Source: Rhizobium sp. WYCCWR10014 (lineage in GTDB: Bacteria; Pseudomonadota; Alphaproteobacteria; Rhizobiales; Rhizobiaceae). Taken from it: a DNA stretch of 64,000 bases. The notes beneath the pieces were generated by a model. That model saw only the letters and a list, made by a program, of their open reading frames with translations. It was not told where the DNA came from and ran no database searches. Position 1 is the stretch's first letter; every line of letters begins with the position of its first letter. The DNA lies in contig NZ_LXFU01000030.1 of NCBI RefSeq assembly GCF_001657485.1, positions 124,001 to 188,000 on the forward strand, written 5' to 3'. Shown here piece by piece: positions 10,644 to 19,440 of this stretch. The translations under genes and the position numbers were made by a program.

Positions 10644-12146
10644 ATGCATGGACTTTCGTCTGCAGGAGGACGGGACCTTGGGCCCGGAGAAAATGTGACT
10701 TACGTCCCATTCAGGAAGAGGTCTGGCGGCGAAAATGTGGGTATCGTCGCCTTCTGGCAACGCCTTGAATTGAAAACACAATTTTTGATAATTGCCGGCC
10801 TTGTCGTCTGCGGTTCAATGGCTATTCTTGGCGAATGGCTGAACGTGCAGATCGCCGCCAACCAGCTGCGGAGCCGGGCCGAATCCGGAGCCCTCTACAT
10901 GGAGGGCTTTCTTGCTCGGCACGTTGAAGGATCCGGAACCGACCCGCGGGTTTCCGAAGCCCGTCGAAACGAACTGGACGATCTGCTAATCGGCACCGAT
11001 CTCGCACGGCGAGTCGAGAGCTTCAGGATCTGGCGCCATGACGGGCTGGTGGTCTACAGCACCGACAAATCTCTCATTGGCAAGACGTTTCCATCGAATG
11101 CAATCGAACGGGCTTTCGCGGGGCAGGTTGTTGCACAACTTGAAAATGGCCATAACGACGGCGATGCTGATAGTTCGTCCCCCGATCGACCGCTCCTCGA
11201 AATCTACGCGCCCATCTATCGGTCCGGTACTCGCGACATTATTGCAGTCGGAGAGCTTTACGAGGATGCAACCGAGTTCGTCGTCCAAAGTGACCGAGTT
11301 CAGCGTCGCACATGGGCGCTCGTCGGCGCAACAAGCCTTGCTATCATGGCGCTGCTTTTCCTCATCGTCCGGCGAGCGAGCAATATTATCGCCAGTCAAA
11401 GAACGACCCTGAAGCTGCAACTGACACAGGCCCAGGCGCTGGCCCGGCAAAATACCGAGCTCCGCAAGGCAGCCGACAAAGCACGGATGGATGCCACGAA
11501 GTCGAACGAGCAGCTCTTGAACCGCATTGGTTCCGATCTGCACGACGGTCCTGTTCAACTTCTCAGTCTGTTGATTCTCAGATTGGGAGGTTCCACCAGC
11601 ACTGCCGGTACGTCGAGGACCACCTTCGATTGCGCGTCCGATGTGAAAGAATCCGACCTTGCGCCGTCGCATATCGCAAGCCAGGTCCTGACTGAGCTGC
11701 GTGAGCTTTCGACAGGGCTGGTCATGCCGGAGACGGAACATATGGGCCTGGAGGCGGCGTTGCGTATGGCGGTTGAACAGCACGAATATGTAACCGGATC
11801 AAATGTCACGTCGACCTATCACGAGCTGCCCGAGCGTGTCGCACATCCGCTGAAGATCTGTCTTTATCGAGTAGTTCAGGAGGGGCTCAACAACGCTTTC
11901 CGTCACGGTGCGGGTCGCAACCAACGTGTGTCCGCTTCAGCCGATCCGTCGGCCATAACGGTCGTCATTTGCGACGACGGGCCGGGTTTTGCGAGCGGCA
12001 GCGCCAATCAACGCCGCAGGCCACTCGGCCTTCAGGGCATTCGCAACCGGGTTGAAGCGTTCGGCGGCAGAGTCGATATCCTCCAACAGATCGGTCTCGG
12101 AACGGAACTTCGGATCGTGGTGCCGCTGGAGAGCAATGGCATCTAG
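10644..12146 (+). CDS. Two-component sensor histidine kinase, NarL/DegS-like (HisKA_3)
   Basis: Membrane sensor of about 500 residues. One hydrophobic segment near residues 45-65 and a second near 225-245 flank a periplasmic sensor region of about 160 residues. The kinase core has the HisKA_3 H-box with His300 in SDLHDGPVQLL, an N-box EGLNNAFRHG and a G-box DDGPGF, which together define the class that partners LuxR/NarL response regulators. An in-frame GTG at 10695 with GGAGA just upstream is a possible alternative start; ATG 10644 has AAGG 12 nt upstream. Its stop shares the palindromic CTAG with the stop of the convergent regulator gene. Divergent from the RTX peroxidase operon, which it may control (inference). 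Confidence 0.92.
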   Translation: MHGLSSAGGRDLGPGENVTYVPFRKRSGGENVGIVAFWQRLELKTQFLIIAGLVVCGSMAILGEWLNVQIAANQLRSRAESGALYMEGFLARHVEGSGTDPRVSEARRNELDDLLIGTDLARRVESFRIWRHDGLVVYSTDKSLIGKTFPSNAIERAFAGQVVAQLENGHNDGDADSSSPDRPLLEIYAPIYRSGTRDIIAVGELYEDATEFVVQSDRVQRRTWALVGATSLAIMALLFLIVRRASNIIASQRTTLKLQLTQAQALARQNTELRKAADKARMDATKSNEQLLNRIGSDLHDGPVQLLSLLILRLGGSTSTAGTSRTTFDCASDVKESDLAPSHIASQVLTELRELSTGLVMPETEHMGLEAALRMAVEQHEYVTGSNVTSTYHELPERVAHPLKICLYRVVQEGLNNAFRHGAGRNQRVSASADPSAITVVICDDGPGFASGSANQRRRPLGLQGIRNRVEAFGGRVDILQQIGLGTELRIVVPLESNGI

Positions 12147-12802
12147 TGGCGCAGAGCCGCGTCCCTGCTCCCCTCGAGCTTTTGAGCCGCAATCAGCACT
12201 TCCAGGCGGTTTCGCGCGTTCAACTTTTGCATCAGGATCGTCATGTAGTTTTTGACGGTCTTCTCGCCAATTCGCAGATCCGTGGCAATCTGGCGGTTCG
12301 TGAATCCCCGCAGAAGCATCCTGATGATTTGACCCTCCCGTATGCTAAGCTTTACTTCTCCGCCCGCCATTTTTCGGAGCGAGGCTATTTTAAGCTCCTC
12401 AATGACTTTGCAGGCAAACGCCGGGGTGATGAACATATCGCCACGATGGACGGTCGCTATAGCCTGGATGAGTTCTTGAGCACTGCTTCCTTTGAGGACA
12501 TACCCGCTTGCGCCTGCGTTGAGCGCGCGCACGGCGTAATCGCTTCCTGTCATCGCCGTAAAAACAAGAATTTTGGTCCGAACCTTTTCGACGAGTTTTG
12601 TGATGGTGTCGAAAATATTTCCAGGCATCATCAAGTCAACAATAAAAACATTCGGCTTCAATTTTAATCCGATTTCCAATGCTTCATCTGCGGTTGAACC
12701 AGTCGCGGTAACGATAAACGGGGACTGTTTGCTAAGGATGTCAGTCAATCCTGCCAACATCAAAGGATGATCGTCAATTAATGCTACCGACACTGAATTC
12801 AT
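12143..12802 (-). CDS. LuxR/NarL-family response regulator
   Basis: A 219-residue regulator. An N-terminal receiver domain has the acidic pair DDH near residue 10, the phospho-acceptor Asp in FIVDLMMPG, Thr in FTAM and Lys in VLKGSS. A LuxR-type helix-turn-helix follows (SIREGQIIRMLLRGFTNRQIA, EKTVKNY). It almost certainly pairs with the convergent kinase at 10644-12146. The genes are tail to tail and overlap by 4 nt, so the pair cannot be one operon. Regulatory targets are not visible; nearby candidates are the RTX operon and its own promoter region. Confidence 0.93.
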   Translation of the reverse strand: MNSVSVALIDDHPLMLAGLTDILSKQSPFIVTATGSTADEALEIGLKLKPNVFIVDLMMPGNIFDTITKLVEKVRTKILVFTAMTGSDYAVRALNAGASGYVLKGSSAQELIQAIATVHRGDMFITPAFACKVIEELKIASLRKMAGGEVKLSIREGQIIRMLLRGFTNRQIATDLRIGEKTVKNYMTILMQKLNARNRLEVLIAAQKLEGSRDAALRH

Positions 12803-13471
12803 ATTGTCCCCCTACGCAATATACATGGCACGAGAAATATTACCAAAGCAACATTATGTCCACGCAGCACTTTGGATTAGTTGCCGGCTTATCTGCACTC
12901 GATAAGTCACGCTGTAACCCCTCAACTGGGGTGATACTAGTTACCCCGCTTGATCAGATCGCGGTGGGCCACCGATACATCCGCATATCCGCGCCATGCA
13001 TGATACGTTCTACAGCAAAATCGAAGAGACCGGTCCCATCCGCGCGTTCACGTGACCCAGTGACCGCATCGTCCATGTCCAGGTTCGAAGAACGACCGTG
13101 GCGTACCGGGACGCGGCAACATTCCCTGGGCGGCGACCTTTAGGGCACTACGCCCCGACAACCGAGGCCTTCGGCCAACGGCCCAAGGATCTTGCCGCCG
13201 CCACAAAGATCTGGCGCGACTTTTCCGAGAACACCGGAGTCGGTCTATCGCGAGGGCCACCGGCATATCCGCGATGGATGGCTCGCGACGGCATGAACGC
13301 CAACCGATCAGTATGAATCTCGGCGACTAGGCCGGCTACCTTGCAAGGGAAGCGTGCCGAGGAGGATCGCCCAACGTCGGTCCACGTTCCTCACAGGTCG
13401 ATTCGCGTTGGCCTAATGGCGTGGCAGGGCTATGGTTAGGAATGGAGAGTCGGCAGCGACACAAGGCAAAC
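12803..13471. other. Non-coding stretch upstream of the response regulator
   Basis: About 670 bases without a convincing gene. Short frames exist on both strands but lack ribosome sites and recognisable domains. A group of C4/G4 inverted arms lies at about 12915-12947, some 115-145 bp upstream of the regulator's start. Confidence 0.5.
12915..12947. repeat. Three-arm inverted/direct repeat (AACCCC, GGGGT, ACCCC)
   Basis: The order is GTAACCCC, 6 nt, GGGGTGATAC, then GTTACCCC. The central G-run can pair with either C-run, giving two mutually exclusive hairpins, or the whole can act as an operator. It lies upstream of the LuxR-type response regulator (start 12802). Function is inference. Confidence 0.35.
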
Positions 13472-14539
13472 ATGTCAATCCAACGTACGAGCTTTTATGT
13501 CCTGCTAGCGCTAGTGACGATCGCGTTCATCTGGCTGCTTGTCCCCTATTACGCGGCTGTGTTGTGGGCGGTGATCCTTGCGATCATCTTCTTTCCAGTG
13601 CACGTGCGACTGGCGCTTCTGCTGGGGGGGCGCCGAGGCATCGCTGCCCTGGTGACGGTGCTGATATGCATCGGTCTCGTCATCGTGCCGGCATTGATTA
13701 TCCTCGGTTCTCTTATCCAGGAAGGCACGAGTCTTTACCAACGGATAAGCAGCAACGAAATCGACCTCAATGACTATTTAGTTCGGATTCAGAATGCGTT
13801 GCCCGGCTTCGTCGACAACTGGCTGAACGCATTGAAGCTTGGCGGCTTCGCCGACCTTCGCGCTAACATCTCCGCAGGCGCAGTACAAGTAAGCCGGTCG
13901 GTCGCCGGCAGCCTGGTGAGTTTTGGTCAAAACACGCTGAAGTTCTTCGTCAGCTTCGGGATCATGCTCTATCTGCTTTTCTTCCTCTTCCGGGATGGCG
14001 CTGAGCTTGGCGGGACGATCCGACATGCAATCCCTCTCAACGATGACTATACCCGCCAGTTTCGCGACAAGTTTTCCGCTGTCGTTCGGGCAACCGTTAA
14101 GGGGAATATCATCATTGCGATGATCCAGGGAACGATCGGTGGAGTAGCATTCTGGGCCTTAGGAGTCGAGGCGGCACTGTTGTGGGGCGTCACCATGGCG
14201 TTCATGTCGATGCTGCCCGCAATTGGAGCAGCGCTTGTATGGGTTCCAGCCACGATCTGGCTAGTCCTCACGGGTGCCTGGTTGAAAGCATCGATCATGG
14301 TTCTCGTCGGCGTATTCGTCATAGGGCTAATCGACAACCTGCTGCGTCCACCGCTGGTGGGCCAGGGGACGCGGCTGCCCGACTATGTCGTACTGATCTC
14401 GACGGTAGGCGGCATTTCCCTGTTCGGCATCAATGGTTTTGTTATTGGCCCCCTGATTGCCGCCTTGTTTATCTCTGCCTGGTCACTTTTTGCCGAACAA
14501 CAGAACGCAGAGAAACCAGACACCGAGGAGATCAAATAG
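13472..14539 (+). CDS. AI-2E family (PerM/TqsA-like) permease
   Basis: About 355 residues with the family pattern: two N-terminal hydrophobic segments, a third near residue 60-80, a soluble stretch of about 90 residues, then five C-terminal hydrophobic segments. The conserved tail NLLRPPLVGQGTRLPDYVVLISTVGG fits the family signature (split here as NLLRPPLVGQGT and LPDYVVLIST). Members export small solutes or signals; the substrate cannot be told. I chose the ATG at 13472 with AAGG upstream; the frame is open from 13421. It stands alone between gene-poor regions. Confidence 0.88.
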   Translation: MSIQRTSFYVLLALVTIAFIWLLVPYYAAVLWAVILAIIFFPVHVRLALLLGGRRGIAALVTVLICIGLVIVPALIILGSLIQEGTSLYQRISSNEIDLNDYLVRIQNALPGFVDNWLNALKLGGFADLRANISAGAVQVSRSVAGSLVSFGQNTLKFFVSFGIMLYLLFFLFRDGAELGGTIRHAIPLNDDYTRQFRDKFSAVVRATVKGNIIIAMIQGTIGGVAFWALGVEAALLWGVTMAFMSMLPAIGAALVWVPATIWLVLTGAWLKASIMVLVGVFVIGLIDNLLRPPLVGQGTRLPDYVVLISTVGGISLFGINGFVIGPLIAALFISAWSLFAEQQNAEKPDTEEIK

Positions 14540-15373
14540 AGATTTTATAGGCCCAGCACGTTATCCAACGAAGGCGGCACCAAGGGCAGCCCGCTGATAG
14601 GGGGATCGTGGCCTGCTCGAGGGAATAGAGGCTGAGGTGAGCCCGACCTTCTAGGATTTTCGTATCCCGAGATGCTGTTGATCCGCGATCCGGAGGAGAG
14701 CAACATGACCAGTTTCGCGGGCAGTCACTGTCGATTATCATCACATCACTGGCCTTGAGTTCGCGGCTGAGCATGCCGGCGAGCGTCGCGCCGATGAGGT
14801 GTTGATGAGTATCTGATGATCCCATGCCTGATCGCGCGAGCTCAGGTCGTCGCCAAATGATTTCGGGCTTTAATTTCCATCAATCTGGCGATTCCAGAGG
14901 AACAACGACGCGTCGATCGTCGCAACCGAAGGAAGTCCGTGCAAGGCGCCCGGCGGCCCGGTCGCTCAACCTATCCAGTGCATGCCAGTGTCGCATTCGT
15001 CGGATCCTACTTTGACGACACGCCAGGGCGTTGCACGTCGGCAAGCGCCTTCACTTCATATGACGGACGACCCTTCGAGGAAACTCCCTGCTCCAAGATC
15101 GAAGCAAATTACTTCCCGATCGAGCCAGCAAGGGGATGGCTGCTGTGGGGACGTCGATATCCGGGAACATCCGCGACCGATAAAGGTTCGCCGAGCTAGC
15201 GCCGTTGCAGCCGTTCCGTCTCTGCGCCGGAAGGTCGACGGGCGAGAATGCGAAATTGGAAGCCGGCCAAGTTGACGCGGGATCGGTATCTACCCGATGA
15301 CGACGTGGACAAGCTGAGGCATTCTCATTTCCGGGATTTCTGCTATCGTCCACGAGTCACTGGAGTAGGCGTC
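14540..15373. other. Gene-poor stretch, probably decayed sequence
   Basis: About 830 bases. Frames on both strands are short, overlap each other, and show neither ribosome sites nor a protein family I recognise. No terminal repeats or transposase motifs were seen. Confidence 0.45.
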
Positions 15374-15601
15374 ATGGTTGCAGCAAGTTTGGTTCCTGGT
15401 GCGTTTTACTGGGCGAAATCCTCTAGGTACTTCGACGGACGAACGACCGTCGTTCAGGTCTCCACGGTCTTCGGTAAGGAGCCAGACTACTGGACGTTGG
15501 CGCTACTGGGAACAGATCAGCATGCTATGCCGACGGAATTCGAGATCATCGCTCCCGCGGAGCTCCCAGAAGAGTACCCCCTCCGTCAAGCCGCCGAGTG
15601 A
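15374..15601 (+). CDS. Small hypothetical protein
   Basis: A 75-residue frame from ATG 15374, with GGAG about 9 nt upstream. The composition is protein-like: an aromatic N-terminal half (GAFYWAKSSRYFDG, VVQVSTVFG) and an acidic Glu/Pro tail. I do not recognise the family. The frame is open from 15248, but the upstream part has no better start. Isolated on the plus strand in a decayed region, so it may be a remnant. Confidence 0.4.
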   Translation: MVAASLVPGAFYWAKSSRYFDGRTTVVQVSTVFGKEPDYWTLALLGTDQHAMPTEFEIIAPAELPEEYPLRQAAE

Positions 15602-15805
15602 ACCTTCATTAGGCTTGCGAACGGCCTACGGCGATAGGAACACCCCTTTTGTCGGACATTCACACCGACAATCGAGTTGCCGTCCGCCTCGAAGCGTTTC
15701 GGTGGCGTATGGCAAGACGAGGCTTTTCTGCAAGTTCGGCCCTCTCGCGATGCGTTCCAGAACCAATACGGATGCGTAACATACAAGCGAAATGTTATGC
15801 AGTCT

Positions 15806-16051
15806 CTAAAGTCGGAGGATACCCGCTTCGATCGCCGCTTCCAGAAAAGCACGTGCTGCCGCAGCATGCTCCGCCTCCCCGCTGAGCGACTTCATGCAGG
15901 CACGTTTTGCAATGGCGAAAGATTTCCCGCCTCTTTCGGGCCAACAGGTCATGAGCGTCTCAAGGGCCTCGCGGCTGTTTTTGACGGTCTTGAAGTGATC
16001 ACCGCCCCCGACCGCGACCTCGATAGGCGTTTGCCAGATTTCCGTCGGCAT
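15806..16051 (-). CDS. DUF982 domain protein
   Basis: An 81-residue protein with the DUF982 pattern: an N-terminal hydrophobic/aromatic strand, then REALETLMTCWPERGGKSFAIAKRAC (split as REALETLMTCWP and FAIAKRAC), followed by ARAFLEAAIEAGIL. DUF982 proteins are small, cytoplasmic, of unknown function and expanded in Rhizobiales. GGAGG lies 8 nt upstream of the ATG at 16051. It stands alone; a second DUF982 gene is at 35427-35726. Confidence 0.85.
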   Translation of the reverse strand: MPTEIWQTPIEVAVGGGDHFKTVKNSREALETLMTCWPERGGKSFAIAKRACMKSLSGEAEHAAAARAFLEAAIEAGILRL

Positions 16052-16474
16052 CGATGCCTCCTGCTCATGAATCTGACAAGGTAATGCCCCAGTGCGAACG
16101 GCGTTCCAACGCTAGGACCTTGGTCTGATAGGTGCAAGTTGCGAGAGAATGTTGCGCCGTAACCGGTGCTCCCATTCGAAGTCGGCGCCCCGCTGCTTCG
16201 ACCGGCGTCCGTACTGGTCAGATGACTGCTTCCGTATCCAACTGAATTGGGGACCGTCAGCCCTGGAAAGCGGCCAGATCGGCTTCATCCACCGGCGGAA
16301 AATATCCAGAGACAGTGCTTGGCCCGCCGCAACCAGCCGGGGCCGCCTTGCTATGTACGCCACGACATGCAGCCGCAACGGTCTTCCTTGCTCCAAGCGA
16401 CACCAAGCCCCATCCGGAAATCGATGCCCCGGACCGCCTTCAATTCGAAGACCCGTTCGCCAGGCCCTCGATCC
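16052..16474. other. Intergenic stretch downstream of the catabolic operon
   Basis: About 420 bases between the DUF982 gene and the last gene of the large minus-strand operon. Only short mutually overlapping frames are present, and no clear terminator hairpin with a T-run was seen. Confidence 0.45.
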
Positions 16475-17260
16475 CTAGACACTCGGAATTAGGCCGCCAT
16501 CTACACGGATGACCGAGCCGGTGAGGTAGGATGCCCGACCGCTCGCCATGAAGGTGACGACATCGGCATATTCCTGTGGATCGCCATAGCGGCCAACCGG
16601 GATCGACGCCGTGCTGGCTGCCGAGACGTCCTCGACCGACTTGCCCTCGCGCTTGGCTTTCTGCTCGTCGAGGAAGGTGATGCGTCCGGTCGCGACGCGT
16701 CCTGGAAGGACGACATTGACAGTCACGCCGTCGCGACCGACTTCGCCTGCCAGCGTTTTCGACCAACCGAGAAGCGACATGCGCAGCGAATTCGAAAGTC
16801 CGAGGTTGGGAATGGGCGCCACGACACCAGACGACGTCGAGGTGATGATGCGGCCCCACTTCTTTTCGCGCATCTTGGGAAGAACGGCATCGCTGATGGC
16901 GATGACCGACAGCACCATGCTGTCGAAATATTTACGCCAGCTATCGGCGCTCTGACCGGATACCAGTGTCGGCGGCGGGCCGCCGGTGATGTTGACGAGT
17001 ACATCAACCGAACCGAGCTGCTTTTCGATGGCAGCAAGATTGGGTGCGATCAAGTCGAGATTGGCAAGGTCCCATTCCAGTGCCATCGCCGAGCCACCGG
17101 CCGTGCGAATGTCGGCAACCGTCTTTTCGGCCGCTTCCTTGTTAATGTCGGCAACCGCGATCTGAGCGCCTTCAGCGGCAAGCGTTTTTGCGATCGCCCC
17201 GCCAAGCCCCCCGCCCGACCCCAGCACAAGGGCTATCTTGCCTTTCAATCCCAGATCCAT
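16475..17260 (-). CDS. SDR-family protein lacking the Tyr-x-x-x-Lys pair
   Basis: A 261-residue short-chain dehydrogenase fold and the last gene of the operon. The nucleotide-binding glycine motif GSGGGLG (residues 14-20) and the VN at 89-90 are intact. Where classical SDRs have YxxxK, 13 residues after the active-site Ser143, this protein has Ser156 and Arg160 (LSNSLR). I recall a subgroup with a similar LSNxLR block, so this may be a divergent family rather than a dead enzyme. It lies 45 nt downstream of another SDR gene with a normal active site. Substrate unknown. Confidence 0.88.
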   Translation of the reverse strand: MDLGLKGKIALVLGSGGGLGGAIAKTLAAEGAQIAVADINKEAAEKTVADIRTAGGSAMALEWDLANLDLIAPNLAAIEKQLGSVDVLVNITGGPPPTLVSGQSADSWRKYFDSMVLSVIAISDAVLPKMREKKWGRIITSTSSGVVAPIPNLGLSNSLRMSLLGWSKTLAGEVGRDGVTVNVVLPGRVATGRITFLDEQKAKREGKSVEDVSAASTASIPVGRYGDPQEYADVVTFMASGRASYLTGSVIRVDGGLIPSV

Positions 17261-17305
17261 CGTCTGCTTCCTTTCCGTTGTTGTCGATTGTTGTTCGGCA
17301 CCCGA

Positions 17306-18079
17306 TCAGCCGGCCATCCAGCCACCGTCGACCATCAGGTTGACGCCGGTGATGTAGCTCGCCATGTCGCTGGCGAGGAAAAGGGCGGCCCCCGCGACGT
17401 CGCGCGGTTCGCCGAGGCGCGGCCACGGCGTGCGCCGGCGCGAATAGTCGAGCGCGTCGGGATCATTGGCAACACCTGGCTTGCCAGTGATGATCTTCCC
17501 CGGCGCGATCGCGTTGCAGAGGATCATATTGACGGCGTGGTCGACGGCGATCTGTCGGGTCATCTGCACGATCGCCCCCTTGCTGACGCTATAGGGAAAA
17601 TCACCTGGGCAAGCCAGCATGCCGTGCTGGGAGGAGATGTTGATGATCCGCCCTCGCGCCTCGCCCTCAGGCTCCTGCGTCAGGAACTGCTCAGCCGCGC
17701 GCTTGCAGCAATAGAAGAAACCGGTGACGTTGACCGACATGACCCGGTCCCACTGTTGCGGAGAGGTTTCGAGAAGATTGGTCGAGGTGTAGATCGCGGC
17801 ATTGTTGACCATGATGTCGAGCCGACCGAACTCTTTCACCGTTTGCGTGACGAGTGAATCGACATCCGCCCAGTCGGAGATGTCGGTCTTGATGAACAGG
17901 CCCGTTCCCCCTGCCGCCAGAATGCGGGCAAGTGTGGTATCGCCTCCCTCGATCGGCGCCTCCGAGACATCGGCAATCACAACGGTCGCGCCTTCTTCGG
18001 CGTAGCGCAGCGCAATCGCACGGCCGAGACCTGAACTGGCGCCGGTAACAATTGCGACTTTTCTATCAATCAGAGGCAT
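17306..18079 (-). CDS. Short-chain dehydrogenase/reductase
   Basis: A classical SDR of 257 residues: cofactor motif TGASSGLG near residue 12, NNAA, catalytic Ser in INISSQ, and YSVSK as the Tyr-Lys pair. An Asp after the second strand (VVIADVS) favours NAD(H). I chose ATG 18079 because AAGGA lies 8 nt upstream; the frame is open from 18175 but the extra part overlaps the upstream gene. It starts 10 nt after the amidohydrolase stop, inside the operon. It probably oxidises or reduces a hydroxy or keto intermediate of the pathway. Confidence 0.9.
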   Translation of the reverse strand: MPLIDRKVAIVTGASSGLGRAIALRYAEEGATVVIADVSEAPIEGGDTTLARILAAGGTGLFIKTDISDWADVDSLVTQTVKEFGRLDIMVNNAAIYTSTNLLETSPQQWDRVMSVNVTGFFYCCKRAAEQFLTQEPEGEARGRIINISSQHGMLACPGDFPYSVSKGAIVQMTRQIAVDHAVNMILCNAIAPGKIITGKPGVANDPDALDYSRRRTPWPRLGEPRDVAGAALFLASDMASYITGVNLMVDGGWMAG

Positions 18080-18089
18080 GGGAATTCCT

Positions 18090-19424
18090 TCAGGCGACGC
18101 TGCGGACAACTTGACCGCGGCGGGGAACAATGAGCGTTCCGTCTTTGACGATGCACTCGCCGCGCAGGAGGACATGCGTCAGCTTGCCAGCGGTGCGTCT
18201 GCCGTGAAACGGCGTGTAGCCCGCACGCGAAAGCTGACTGGCGTCCGTGATAGCGGTGGAGCGGGTCATGTCGACAACAAGGATGTCTGCATCGCAGCCG
18301 ACGGCGATCGATCCTTTCGAGAGCCCGAGCCCAAACCGGCGAGCAGGGTTATAGGCACACATGCGCACCAGATCCGGAAGTGCGATGAGCTTTTCAGCAA
18401 CAAGATCCAACATCACCGCAAGCAGCGTCTGGAGGCCCGGCATCCCACCGGGAATGTCGGCAAATGATCCATAGGCCGCCGACTTCTCGGCCCGGCTATG
18501 CGGCGCGTGATCCGTGGCCATGATTGTGATCAGTCCTTCCGCGACCGCATTGCGCAGGGCTGCGACATCCTCGTGGCTGCGGAACGGAGGCAATCCCTTG
18601 AGTTTGGCGCCGGCGGTCTCGTATGCGCCGGAGGTGAAGAACAGGTTCTGCGGCGTCGTTTCGACGGTGACATCCGCCATGCCATGAAGGCGGCGCCAGG
18701 TCTCGATTCCAAGCTTCGAATTGACTTGGCGCACATGCACGCGTGCCCCGGTCTCGGCCGCCGCCAACACCGCGCGAGCGATACCCCCGGCTTCGGCGAG
18801 TGGCGGTCTGCTTGCCAGAAATGCCTGGATATCGCCACCACGGTCACGTCCGGTGCTGCCCTCGAGGATCGATTGGTCGCCAGGGGAAACGCCGATCACC
18901 GGCCCGACGCCTGCCAACCGGCGCAGCATCTCAGTGACATCATCCAGACTGTCGAAACAGTAGTCGACGGGTACGTCGGCAGTGAACAGTTCAAGAGAAA
19001 CAGGTGACAAGGCAAGCAGGTCCTCCAGGCTGTCACAGCGCTTCGAAACTACTGCTTGAAAACCGACATCAACACTGATCCGCCCCGCAGCACTTTCCAT
19101 CTTATCGGACAATTGCTGCGCGGTTGCCGTCCACGGATCGTCCGTCGGCATGTCGAGGATGGTCGTGACGCCACCAAGCGCTGCGGCATGCGTGCCGCTT
19201 TCGAAGTCTTCCTTCTGCGTCAGCCCCGGTTCGCGCAGATGGACGTGGGCGTCGACCAGGCCGGGCAGCAGGAGTTTGCCGCTCGCATCGATGAAGCTGC
19301 GCGCCATCGCGGGTTCGCCCGACGCTAGCAGGGCCACGACGCGTCCGTCGAGAACGCCGATATCCGCCGGGCTTTGACCGGTTGCAGTGATGACCATACC
19401 GCCGGTAATCAGCGTGTCGAACAT
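18090..19424 (-). CDS. Dihydroorotase/hydantoinase-like cyclic amidohydrolase with altered metal site
   Basis: A 444-residue member of the cyclic amidohydrolase group. His60-x-His62 (DAHVHLREPG) and Asp305 (TDHAPHS) are present. Family alignment by eye puts Glu145 (SLELF) where the carboxylated lysine is expected, Ser180 (GVSPGD) where VHAE has its His, and Gln233 (VRQVNS) where the HVS motif has its His. Three of six usual ligands are therefore changed. The start at 19424 has GGAGG 6 nt upstream. It lies 16 nt after the ThDP enzyme. It may act on an amide ring with a different metal set, or be a non-hydrolytic partner. Confidence 0.88.
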   Translation of the reverse strand: MFDTLITGGMVITATGQSPADIGVLDGRVVALLASGEPAMARSFIDASGKLLLPGLVDAHVHLREPGLTQKEDFESGTHAAALGGVTTILDMPTDDPWTATAQQLSDKMESAAGRISVDVGFQAVVSKRCDSLEDLLALSPVSLELFTADVPVDYCFDSLDDVTEMLRRLAGVGPVIGVSPGDQSILEGSTGRDRGGDIQAFLASRPPLAEAGGIARAVLAAAETGARVHVRQVNSKLGIETWRRLHGMADVTVETTPQNLFFTSGAYETAGAKLKGLPPFRSHEDVAALRNAVAEGLITIMATDHAPHSRAEKSAAYGSFADIPGGMPGLQTLLAVMLDLVAEKLIALPDLVRMCAYNPARRFGLGLSKGSIAVGCDADILVVDMTRSTAITDASQLSRAGYTPFHGRRTAGKLTHVLLRGECIVKDGTLIVPRRGQVVRSVA

Positions 19425-19440
19425 TTCCACCTCCGCCTCC

